DNA from: an uncultured Clostridia bacterium
GTDB lineage: Bacteria; Bacillota; Clostridia; Oscillospirales; Acutalibacteraceae
Direction: 5' to 3'
NCBI GenBank assembly: GCA_946493765.1
Contig: CAMMAZ010000001.1
Location: 1-64,000, forward strand
Length of the DNA: 64,000 bases
In this document: piece by piece, positions 1-8,593 of the stretch
Numbering within the stretch: position 1 is the first letter of the stretch
Layout: each line of letters begins with the position of its first letter
Notes under the pieces: generated by a model
The model's database searches: none
Told to the model about the DNA's origin: nothing
What the model saw: the letters and a program-made list of their open reading frames with translations, nothing else
Made by a program: the position numbers and the translations under genes

Positions 1-83
1 ATTCGTCACTTCTTTTTTTATTCTTTTTGTAACACATCTATTGTAAACCTACAGCGAAACCAATAAAAATTGAAATATTTTGG

Positions 84-112
84 TTGACAATCCATTATAA
101 TTATTGTATACT
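84..112 (+). promoter_or_regulatory. Sigma-A type promoter (TTGACA-17-TATACT)
   Basis: TTGACA at 84-89, 17-nt spacer, TATACT at 107-112. Confidence 0.8.
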
Positions 113-146
113 GTACCAAGATTTTATCAGAAAGGAGGAAAAATCG

Positions 147-305
147 TTGACAAGCAGAGTGATTTATGCTGCAAAAGTAGAAAATCCGGAAATGAATCGG
201 CACACAAATCTTGTGGATGCAAGGAATTTTTGCGCGATTTTTCACCATCAAAAACAGTCAGATTTTGCTTTGTTGCGATTTTTCCGTTCGATTTGCTTGA
301 GCTGA
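147..305 (+). CDS. Possible 52-aa leader peptide/small ORF
   Basis: AAAGGAGG at 131-138 placed 8 nt before TTG at 147; lies between promoter and terminator-like hairpin; no recognised family. Confidence 0.35.
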   Translation: MTSRVIYAAKVENPEMNRHTNLVDARNFCAIFHHQKQSDFALLRFFRSICLS

Positions 306-319
306 AACGGTAGGATGCG

Positions 320-356
320 AAGCGCTTATCTGATGAAAGTCAGATAAGCGCTTTTT
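320..356 (+). terminator. Intrinsic terminator/attenuator in the leader of the ABC-DUF1854 operon
   Basis: Perfect 14-bp stem AAGCGCTTATCTGA (320-333)/TCAGATAAGCGCTT (340-353) with 6-nt loop and T tract, just upstream of RBS AAAGGAGGGG. Confidence 0.8.
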
Positions 357-375
357 CGTTAAAGGAGGGGACAGG

Positions 376-2715
376 ATGCCGAAAAAAGAAGCGGTCAATC
401 AAATACCGCCCAAATTATTGCAAGTCTATCAAACAAAATATCAACAGCCGGTGCTGGTTTATGCGCAGGCAGACATGAACTGTGATTGTGAATTTCAATG
501 GTTTCATTTCTTTTTGACCAAAACAGAATGTATCATTGCGATGCAGCCGGAAGTCACGCATGAACGCGTGCTTTCTGGTTATGGTGTTGATATTCGGGAA
601 AATGCAGTCAAAAATCCCAAAAATCTTGTTTGGCGCAGCATTCCTGTAGAAAACATTGCAAATCCCTACATTACCAATTTAGTGGTCGGCGGTCTCTTTC
701 ATTTCGAGATCGATGGGGAAGACACGAAAATCGCTGCTTTTACCAATACATATACCGCCAGAATGAAAAAGCTGGTTGAGATTCTAAAAGCGCTCACTGA
801 AAAGAAAGAAATAACACAGGATATGCTCACAGAGGAATCCAGAGAGGATTTCTGCCCGAAGTGCGGAACGGTCTATGCGGAAAAGGACAGAAAGATCTGT
901 CCGAAATGCATGGACAAACGGTCGATCTTTTTCCGTCTGTTTGAATATTTCAAGCCCTATAAAGGTTTACTGATTTTGCTGGTTATTTTATGCATTTTCA
1001 ATGCGCTGATGAATGCGCTGTGGCCATATCTCAGCGGCACGCTGCTTTATGATAAGGTGCTTAGTCGAAACGTCGGTTTTGTCGGAGAATGGTTTCCGGG
1101 CCCGGACGGCATTTTTACGATTTTGCTGCTGCTGGCTTTAACGATGCTGGTTGCCAAAACCATTCAACAGGTGTTTGGCGTTATCCAAGGGCGGATTGTT
1201 GCCAAAGTTGTGCCGGGGGTTGTCTGTAATCTGAAAAACCAGGTTTTCAAATCGATCCAGTCGCTGTCTTTAAGCTTTTTTGCCAGCCGGCAGACCGGGG
1301 GACTCATGACCCGCATTTTGGACGATGCGGGGCAGGTTTCCGGTATTTTTATCGATGGCATGCCCTATATCATTCCGAATTTTCTAACAATTGTTTTTTC
1401 TTGCGTTGTCATGTTCACCACCAACTGGCAATTGGCATTGATTTCAGTTATCATGCTGCCGTTTTTGGTTGTTATCAGTGTGAAAATGCAGCCGCGGCTT
1501 TGGCACTTTTTCAGTAAACAGCACCAGGCAAACCGGAATTTGCGCGCGCAGCTCAATGATAATATCGTCGGTGCACGCGTGGTCAAAGCGTTTGGTCAGC
1601 AGGACGTGGAAATTCAACGATTTGATAAGGTGAACACAAAAGTGCGGCAGGCACAGATGAATGTGGTCGGGTTTGATACCAAATTCATGGCGCTGTATCG
1701 GTTTGTGGAAATCATGTCGGTGGTATTGGTCTGGGGTTTTGGTTCCATGTATGTTTTGAATTTCATGGATATTAAAATGTCCTATGGTACGCTCGTGACC
1801 TTTGTCGGCTATGTTTCGCTGCTGGCAGGACCATTAGACTTTTTCTCACATATATTCCGCTGGTGGTCCAATTCCATGAACTCCGCACAGCGTATTTTTG
1901 AGATTATCGATTCCAAAGCGGATGTGGTGGAAACTTTAAAACCGGTTGAGATGGACAAAATCAAAGGCGAGATCAAGATGGAACACGTCTCCTTTGAATA
2001 TGAAGCCAACAAACCGATTTTAAAGGATATCAGCCTTGATATTGAAGCGGGGAAAATGCTCGGTATTGTCGGTAAATCCGGTGCCGGAAAATCAACCCTT
2101 GTTAATTTGATCACAAGGCTTTATGACCCGCAAAAGGGAAATATTTATATCGATGGGGTGAATATCCGGGATATGCGGCTTTTGGATGTGCGCCAAAATG
2201 TGGCGATGGTCAGCCAGGAAACGTATATTTTCAGGGGAACGGTGTTTGATAATATCGCTTATGCCAATCCGGAATGTTCGCGCAAAGAAGTGATCCAGGC
2301 GGCGGTCGCCGCCGGCGCACATGATTTTATCTGCAAAATGCCGGACGGATACGATACCTTCGTCGGTTCCGGCGGACGGACGCTATCCGGCGGGGAACGG
2401 CAGCGTGTGTCCATCGCAAGGGCGATTTTAGCCAACCCTAAAATATTGATTTTGGATGAAGCGACCGCTGCAGTTGATACCGAAACGGAACGCAAAATCC
2501 AGGCGGCGCTTGAAAAACTGATCGTCGGCAAGACGACGATTTCCATCGCACACCGGATATCGACGCTGAAAAACGCGGATAAGCTGATTGTGATTGAGGA
2601 CGGAAAAATCACAGAACGCGGCACACACAAGGAACTCATCCAGCAGAAAGGAACCTATTTTAAATTATTGCAGATTCAGAGCAAAGCTTTGGCGATGAGA
2701 GGAGTGGCAGATTAA
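376..2715 (+). CDS. ABC exporter (TMD-NBD fusion) with N-terminal accessory domain and zinc ribbon
   Basis: Zinc ribbon CPKCG..CPKC; Walker A GKSGAGKST; LSGGERQ signature; LILDEAT Walker B. Confidence 0.93.
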   Translation: MPKKEAVNQIPPKLLQVYQTKYQQPVLVYAQADMNCDCEFQWFHFFLTKTECIIAMQPEVTHERVLSGYGVDIRENAVKNPKNLVWRSIPVENIANPYITNLVVGGLFHFEIDGEDTKIAAFTNTYTARMKKLVEILKALTEKKEITQDMLTEESREDFCPKCGTVYAEKDRKICPKCMDKRSIFFRLFEYFKPYKGLLILLVILCIFNALMNALWPYLSGTLLYDKVLSRNVGFVGEWFPGPDGIFTILLLLALTMLVAKTIQQVFGVIQGRIVAKVVPGVVCNLKNQVFKSIQSLSLSFFASRQTGGLMTRILDDAGQVSGIFIDGMPYIIPNFLTIVFSCVVMFTTNWQLALISVIMLPFLVVISVKMQPRLWHFFSKQHQANRNLRAQLNDNIVGARVVKAFGQQDVEIQRFDKVNTKVRQAQMNVVGFDTKFMALYRFVEIMSVVLVWGFGSMYVLNFMDIKMSYGTLVTFVGYVSLLAGPLDFFSHIFRWWSNSMNSAQRIFEIIDSKADVVETLKPVEMDKIKGEIKMEHVSFEYEANKPILKDISLDIEAGKMLGIVGKSGAGKSTLVNLITRLYDPQKGNIYIDGVNIRDMRLLDVRQNVAMVSQETYIFRGTVFDNIAYANPECSRKEVIQAAVAAGAHDFICKMPDGYDTFVGSGGRTLSGGERQRVSIARAILANPKILILDEATAAVDTETERKIQAALEKLIVGKTTISIAHRISTLKNADKLIVIEDGKITERGTHKELIQQKGTYFKLLQIQSKALAMRGVAD

Positions 2716-3266
2716 TGGACACACGAAAAGAAAAAGACATATTGGAAATCGAAAAGGAAAATGTCGCAGAATTATTAAAAATCAACTATCTCACCCCTGA
2801 AAATGCAGAATTTCAGCATACCAAAGGTGGTTTTGTCAGCCTGAAAACAAACGATCGGTTTTATAAACGGGTCAATTTTCACCGAACGTTTCCTTTCACC
2901 GATAAAGACAGTTTTATTTCGGTTCGGGAACCGGACGATAAAGCAAGAGAAATCGGAATCATTGAGAATTTGCAGGCGTTTGACGCTGAAACAGTCAAAA
3001 TACTGAATGAGCAGATGAATCTTCGGTATTTTACACCGAAAATTTTGAAGATTTTCAGCATCAAGGAGGAATACGGCTACGCCTATTGGTCGGTGCTTAC
3101 CGATAAAGGTCCCTGCAAATTCACCATGTCGACAGGTTCGGGCAGCACGGCAAAAGTGACAGACCGGCATGTCCTGATCAAAGATATCGATGAAAACCGC
3201 TATGAGATCATGGATCTGGATGATCTGACCACAAAAGAACTCAAAAAAATCGATCTATACATTTAA
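2715..3266 (+). CDS. DUF1854 family protein
   Basis: RYFTPKILKI..GYAYWSVLTDKGPCKF..DIDENRYEI pattern of DUF1854; overlaps preceding stop; sits between two ABC exporters. Confidence 0.8.
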   Translation: MDTRKEKDILEIEKENVAELLKINYLTPENAEFQHTKGGFVSLKTNDRFYKRVNFHRTFPFTDKDSFISVREPDDKAREIGIIENLQAFDAETVKILNEQMNLRYFTPKILKIFSIKEEYGYAYWSVLTDKGPCKFTMSTGSGSTAKVTDRHVLIKDIDENRYEIMDLDDLTTKELKKIDLYI

Positions 3267-3295
3267 AATGAGTTTCCGAAAGGAAGTGAGAAACA

Positions 3296-5488
3296 GTGGA
3301 TCTAAACATAGCTTTGCCGAAAGAATACCAAAAAATATTAAAACAGCAAACAGAAGAAACACAGCGGTATTGCGGCGCGTGCGACATTGACCTTGATGGC
3401 AATTATACTTCGGATTTTTATATCTGCGTTACCAACAGGGAATTGTTTATTTTCAAAGACCATTCCTTTACAAAATACGAGCTGCAATCCCTGGAAAAGG
3501 TGAAAAACGATAACCAGGTCAATTGCGGTATATTGATTGCTACAATCGATGGGGAAGAAATTCTGCTTGCAAAATACAGCATGAAAAATCTTTCCCGGTT
3601 TGCCTATATTGCCAGAGGCATCCAGCTGTTGATCGAAAAAAATGAAACAAAGCAAATTGTCAGCACCGAACGGGAACGGGTCTGTAAAATTTGCGGTCGT
3701 GTTTTGCCGGGCACGATGCATTGCCCAAAATGCGATAAGGAACACCGCAATTTAAAACATTTCTATGAAATCTGCAAACCTTATAAATGGCCATTGTTGA
3801 TCGTTTTGATTATGATGATGATCGGAACGACGCTGGATTTAGGACAGCAGTTTGTTTTCCGTTATTTTATCGACGGTTTTTTGATCCCACAAACCGGAAC
3901 GCTTTTGAATATCGCTTTGTTTTTTCTGGCGCTTTTGTTTGTGTCGGTGACTTCAGCGGTGTTGTATCTGGTTCGGTATTTTATCTGCAACCGGTTGGGA
4001 ACCAGCATCAGCCTGGATTTGCGCAGTAAATTATACAATAAAATCCAGGAACTGTCGTTAACCTTTATCAATAAACGGCATCCCGGCGCGCTGATTCATC
4101 GTGTCAGCGGAGACACAGACAGAATCCGTACCTTCATGCAGGATACATTTTGCGATATGTTCGGGCAGTTTGTCACACTCATTGCTTTAACAGTTGTGAT
4201 GTTGATCCTAAACTGGAAATTGGCGTTGGCAGCGTTTGTTTTTGTCCCGCTGATTATTGTTTCTGCAAGGATCTTCTGGCCGCATGTCGACCGGATTTAT
4301 CGAAAACAATGGTTCAAATATGATAAAATCAACAATAAACTGCAGGATGTTTTATCCGGTATCCGGGTCGTGAAAGTTTTCGGTAAAGAGAAAGATGAAA
4401 CGGATAAATTCACCGATTTAAATATCGAGTATGCACATGTGGAAACTTCCAATGAAAAATTTTTCGCGACCTTTTATCCATTGCTTAGCTTTTTACTGGC
4501 AGCCGGTTCCTATTTGATTGTTTATTTGGGTGGTACAGACGTTTTGCAGGGCAAGATGTCACCGGGTGAACTGGTGCAGTTTGTCTCTTATTCCAGCATG
4601 TTGTTGGGACCGCTTAGCTGGATGTCGTTCCTGCCGCGCCGAATCATCCAGATGACCACAAGCTTAGAGCGTGTTTATGATGTGCTGGATGAGGTGAACG
4701 ATATTCTGGAGCAGCCCAATACCATTCAAAAACCGATCGAGGGGAATATCAGCCTTCAAAATATTGTTTTTGGTTATAAGAGCTTTGAACCGGTGATCGA
4801 CGGCATCAGCCTGGATGTGAAAAAGGGAGAAATGATCGGCATTGTCGGTTCGTCCGGCAGCGGAAAATCCACCATTATCAACTTGATTATGCGGCTGTAT
4901 GACGTGGACGACGGCAGCATTTTGGTGGACGGCATCAATATCAAGGATTATGATATTCGGAATTATCACAAGCAGCTGGGTGTTGTTTTGCAGGAAACCT
5001 TTTTGTTTTCCGGCACCATTTTAAACAACATCCGGTTCGCCAAACCGGATGCGACGATGGAAGATGTGATCTACGCTGCAAAACGCGCCAATGCGCATGA
5101 GTTTATCTGCAAACTGCCGGATGGATACAACACCTACGTCGGTGAGCGCGGCTATACCTTATCCGGCGGTGAAAAACAGCGTATTTCCATTGCCAGAGCG
5201 ATTTTGAACGATCCTAAGATCCTGATTCTGGATGAAGCGACTTCCGCTTTGGATACCGAGAGTGAATATCAGATCCAGGAAGCGATGGAACGGCTGCGGC
5301 AGGGCAGAACGACCTTTGCGATCGCGCACCGTTTATCGACGCTGCGCAACGCCGACCGTATTATGGTGATCGACGATCATAAATGTGCGGAAATCGGGAC
5401 GCATGATGAGCTTTTGCGCAAAAAAGGTATTTACTATGGCTTGGTCATGGCACAGCTGCAAATGAGCAAAACACCGGTAGAAAAATAG
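3296..5488 (+). CDS. ABC exporter (TMD-NBD fusion) with N-terminal accessory domain and zinc ribbon
   Basis: CKICG..CPKC ribbon, Walker A GSSGSGKST, LSGGEKQ, LILDEATSALD. Confidence 0.93.
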   Translation: MDLNIALPKEYQKILKQQTEETQRYCGACDIDLDGNYTSDFYICVTNRELFIFKDHSFTKYELQSLEKVKNDNQVNCGILIATIDGEEILLAKYSMKNLSRFAYIARGIQLLIEKNETKQIVSTERERVCKICGRVLPGTMHCPKCDKEHRNLKHFYEICKPYKWPLLIVLIMMMIGTTLDLGQQFVFRYFIDGFLIPQTGTLLNIALFFLALLFVSVTSAVLYLVRYFICNRLGTSISLDLRSKLYNKIQELSLTFINKRHPGALIHRVSGDTDRIRTFMQDTFCDMFGQFVTLIALTVVMLILNWKLALAAFVFVPLIIVSARIFWPHVDRIYRKQWFKYDKINNKLQDVLSGIRVVKVFGKEKDETDKFTDLNIEYAHVETSNEKFFATFYPLLSFLLAAGSYLIVYLGGTDVLQGKMSPGELVQFVSYSSMLLGPLSWMSFLPRRIIQMTTSLERVYDVLDEVNDILEQPNTIQKPIEGNISLQNIVFGYKSFEPVIDGISLDVKKGEMIGIVGSSGSGKSTIINLIMRLYDVDDGSILVDGINIKDYDIRNYHKQLGVVLQETFLFSGTILNNIRFAKPDATMEDVIYAAKRANAHEFICKLPDGYNTYVGERGYTLSGGEKQRISIARAILNDPKILILDEATSALDTESEYQIQEAMERLRQGRTTFAIAHRLSTLRNADRIMVIDDHKCAEIGTHDELLRKKGIYYGLVMAQLQMSKTPVEK

Positions 5489-5494
5489 ACAATA

Positions 5495-5530
5495 AAGCAG
5501 GTCAAATTGCATTGACCTGCTTATCTTTTT
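5495..5530 (+). terminator. Intrinsic terminator of the ABC-DUF1854 operon
   Basis: AAGCAGGTCAA (5495-5505)/TTGACCTGCTT (5512-5522) followed by T-rich tract. Confidence 0.8.
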
Positions 5531-5540
5531 CTGTTATACT
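5512..5540 (+). promoter_or_regulatory. Sigma-A type promoter (TTGACC-17-TATACT)
   Basis: TTGACC 5512-5517 inside terminator arm, TATACT 5535-5540, ATG at 5570. Confidence 0.7.
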
Positions 5541-5569
5541 TATTGCAAATAATGATTTTGGAGAAATAT

Positions 5570-6436
5570 ATGAAAAAACATAAAAAAAAGAAAAAAGACG
5601 GATTTTATAAACAGCTGCTCGGCGAAATCAAGGAAAACAAAAGCACATTTATTGTTTATCTGGTGCTTAGAACCTTTGTGCTCGGCGCTTTGATCTGGTC
5701 TGCTATTCGCGGAAATTATGAAAATGTCCTGCTTTGTGCGTTATCGCTGGTTTTATTCCTGTTGCCGGCATTTTTGGAAAAGCAGTTGAGAATCCAACTG
5801 CCGTCTGTTCTTGAAATTACTATTCTATTATTTATTTTCAGTGCGGAAATGCTGGGGGAACTTTCAAATTTTTATATCAATGTCCCTTTTTGGGATTCCA
5901 TGCTGCATACCATCAACGGCTTTTTATGCGCTGCAATTGGATTTGCACTTGTCGATATCATCAATCGGAACAAACGTTTTAAGTTTCAATTGTCTCCGTT
6001 TTTTCTTGCACTGGTTGCATTTTGCTTTTCCATGACAGTAGGGGTCTTATGGGAATTTTTTGAATTCGGATGCGATATGCTATTTCACCTTGATATGCAA
6101 AAGGATACCGTGATTCATCACATATCCTCTGTGGCATTGGACCCGACGAACTCCAATCACACCGTTATCATCAATGGTATCGAAAGTGTTATCGTGAACG
6201 GTGAAGATTTAGGGCTTGGCGGCTATCTGGATATCGGATTGATTGACACCATGAAAGACCTGCTTGTCAATTTTATCGGCGCGGTTGTTTTCAGCGTGAT
6301 TGGCTTTTTCTTTGTGAAAAGCAGAGGAAAGGGGAAATTTGCACGTTTCTTCATTCCGACATTGGATGATGAAGCAGAAACAGTGAAAGCAACGGACACA
6401 GCATCAAAAACACAGCAAGATTCATCAAAGGACTGA
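5570..6436 (+). CDS. Conserved multi-pass membrane protein
   Basis: Hydrophobic segments; start moved to ATG 5570 (after TTGGAG) because upstream part is promoter. Confidence 0.75.
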   Translation: MKKHKKKKKDGFYKQLLGEIKENKSTFIVYLVLRTFVLGALIWSAIRGNYENVLLCALSLVLFLLPAFLEKQLRIQLPSVLEITILLFIFSAEMLGELSNFYINVPFWDSMLHTINGFLCAAIGFALVDIINRNKRFKFQLSPFFLALVAFCFSMTVGVLWEFFEFGCDMLFHLDMQKDTVIHHISSVALDPTNSNHTVIINGIESVIVNGEDLGLGGYLDIGLIDTMKDLLVNFIGAVVFSVIGFFFVKSRGKGKFARFFIPTLDDEAETVKATDTASKTQQDSSKD

Positions 6437-6988
6437 ATCTTCCTTAATGACCGGACAATAGATAGAAAAAGTTTTGTTTTTTAACATCACAATCGTCATA
6501 ACAAAATCCGACGTGAATAAAATCATCAGTACTGCTGTGACAAAGGGAGAGAAATTGTAAAGATAAACGTTCATCGCAGGCGCGAAAAAATAGACGTAGA
6601 GCACGGATAAAACACACCAAAAAACGGCGAAGCGCGGACAGATCAGTCCTTGCAGATTGTGTTTTTCCGTGCGATAGTCCCATAGCATAACGTGAAAGAC
6701 TTTCAGGCAAAATAAACCATATAAATATTCAACAAGTGTTCCGGCGCAAACGCCGAAAAACAGCACAAGCAAAACGGAATCCGCAAAATCCACAATAAAC
6801 ACCTGCAATGTCAGCGCGCCGATACCATAAACAGGACACAGTGGCAAAAACCGCATTGTTTTGCGATTTTCGATCACGCCGCGCACGGTATAAGCAAAAG
6901 CAGTTTCTATGATAAATCCGATGAAGGAATAAACAAAAAACAAATTGAAATAAAACAAAAAAGCACCCCAAAAATGATGTTTTGTCAT
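6425..6988 (-). CDS. Putative ABC transporter permease-like membrane protein (CmpB/PF06541-like)
   Basis: FFVYSFIGFIIET... pattern, multi-pass; start uncertain. Confidence 0.65.
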   Translation of the reverse strand: MTKHHFWGAFLFYFNLFFVYSFIGFIIETAFAYTVRGVIENRKTMRFLPLCPVYGIGALTLQVFIVDFADSVLLVLFFGVCAGTLVEYLYGLFCLKVFHVMLWDYRTEKHNLQGLICPRFAVFWCVLSVLYVYFFAPAMNVYLYNFSPFVTAVLMILFTSDFVMTIVMLKNKTFSIYCPVIKEDSVL

Positions 6989-7008
6989 TAGTTTGGAGTG
7001 CTTTTTTT
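6957..7008 (-). terminator. Intrinsic terminator on minus strand
   Basis: Minus-strand arms AAAAAAGCACUCCAAA/UUUGGGGUGCUUUUUU (one G.U), directly after stop of the 7007-8587 gene. Confidence 0.7.
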
Positions 7009-8587
7009 AAGAATATGCATGGATAATTTTTTCTGCACATTTGATACCGTCTACAGCGGCAGACATAATGCCGCCGGCATATCCCGCGCCTTCTCCGCAG
7101 GGATATAACCCTGCAATATCCGACATGCCGTTTTCATTTCTTAAAATCCGAACGGGAGACGAACTACGCGTTTCCGGTGCGGACAAAACGGCATCATCGG
7201 CGGCAAAGCCTTTGATTTTTCGATCCATCAGCAAAAGACCTTCTTTTAACGCTTCGGTGATGGTTTGCGGAAAAATCGAATGCAGATCACAAACTTTGAA
7301 TTTAGGCAGGACGCTTGGCAAAACGGTTTGAAAATCTGTTTGCCGCTTTCCCAGAAAGCTGCCGAGTGTTTGCACCGGAACGGCATAATCGCCGCCGGCA
7401 ATCTGAAAGGCGGCTTTTTCGATTTTTTGCTGGTATTCCATGCCGGCCAGCGGATGATCGGAACCGAAATCTTCCGGCCCTATGCTCACCAAAACGGCGC
7501 TGTTGGCATTGACTGCATCTCTTTTAAAATTGCTCATACCGTTCACCGCCAGCATACCCGGCTCACTGGAAGCGTTGACCACATAGCCGCCGGGACACAT
7601 GCAAAAGGTATAGACGCCGCGATGATTCGTTGTATGCACGGCAAGTTTATAGTCTGCAGGCGGCAAAAGATGCTTTGGATAGTGCTTGCCATACTGCGCC
7701 TGGTTGATAAACGCCTGTGTGTGCTCAATGCGAACACCGACTGCAAAGGGCTTGGCTGTCATTGGAATTTTGGACAGATAGACAGATCGAAAGGTATCCC
7801 TGGCGCTATGTCCGATCGCCAGCACCGCCTTTTCGCAGGGGATTTCAGATTGCAGGTTATGGCTTTGGAGCACAGCGGAATGAATTTTCCCGTTTTGGAT
7901 GGAAAAGGATAAAAAGCGTGTCTCGAATCGGATTTCACCGCCAAGCGATACAATTTTGTTTCGCAGATTCACGATCGTTTCCCGCAGCCGGTCGGTGCCG
8001 ATATGTGGTTTTTGCTGCCATAAAATTTCCTTTGGCGCACCACAGTCTGCAAAAGTCTTCAAAACAAAAGCGATGCGCGGGTCTTTGATGCCGGTGTTCA
8101 ATTTTCCGTCTGAAAAAGTACCGGCGCCGCCTTCACCAAATTGAACATTGGATTCCGGATTTAAAATACCGGTTTTCCAAAACCGCTCCACTGCTTCCAC
8201 ACGTTTGGCGATTTCCTGTCCGCGTTCGATCACGATCGGATGCAATCCCGCTTGTGCCAGAACATATGCGCAAAACAGTCCCGCAGGTCCGGCGCCGATC
8301 ACTAACGGACGAACTTTGGGCAACATCCGTGCTTTTTGAATTTGAAAATCTTGATTTGTAACTTGTTTGACATCGCGGTTTTGTAGGAGTTGCTCTTCAT
8401 TTTTTACTTCTGCCCAAAATGACGCATTGAAATGAATATGCTTTTTATTCCTAGCGTCCACCGATCGTTTTACCAACCGGCATGATAGCAGATCCTGTTG
8501 TTTGATCTGCAATTTTTTTGCAACAACCGCCGGATAATCATCCGGTTTGCAGGTCAGCGGAAGTTTAACATTTGAAATTTGAATCAT
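7007..8587 (-). CDS. NAD(P)/FAD-dependent dehydrogenase-like protein
   Basis: VIGAGPAGLFCAYVLAQAG FAD-binding motif; EGAGYAGGIMSAAVDG C-terminal motif. Confidence 0.88.
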   Translation of the reverse strand: MIQISNVKLPLTCKPDDYPAVVAKKLQIKQQDLLSCRLVKRSVDARNKKHIHFNASFWAEVKNEEQLLQNRDVKQVTNQDFQIQKARMLPKVRPLVIGAGPAGLFCAYVLAQAGLHPIVIERGQEIAKRVEAVERFWKTGILNPESNVQFGEGGAGTFSDGKLNTGIKDPRIAFVLKTFADCGAPKEILWQQKPHIGTDRLRETIVNLRNKIVSLGGEIRFETRFLSFSIQNGKIHSAVLQSHNLQSEIPCEKAVLAIGHSARDTFRSVYLSKIPMTAKPFAVGVRIEHTQAFINQAQYGKHYPKHLLPPADYKLAVHTTNHRGVYTFCMCPGGYVVNASSEPGMLAVNGMSNFKRDAVNANSAVLVSIGPEDFGSDHPLAGMEYQQKIEKAAFQIAGGDYAVPVQTLGSFLGKRQTDFQTVLPSVLPKFKVCDLHSIFPQTITEALKEGLLLMDRKIKGFAADDAVLSAPETRSSSPVRILRNENGMSDIAGLYPCGEGAGYAGGIMSAAVDGIKCAEKIIHAYS

Positions 8588-8593
8588 GATCGT

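Noticed and set aside
84-146. ORF-track protein starting at 84
   Set aside because: The TTG at 84 is the -35 hexamer of the promoter; translation could only begin at TTG 147.
18-251. Minus-strand and other antisense ORFs in the track (e.g. 18-251, 42060-42821, 48383-49126)
   Set aside because: They mirror well-supported genes or AT-rich intergenic DNA and show no family motifs or RBS.
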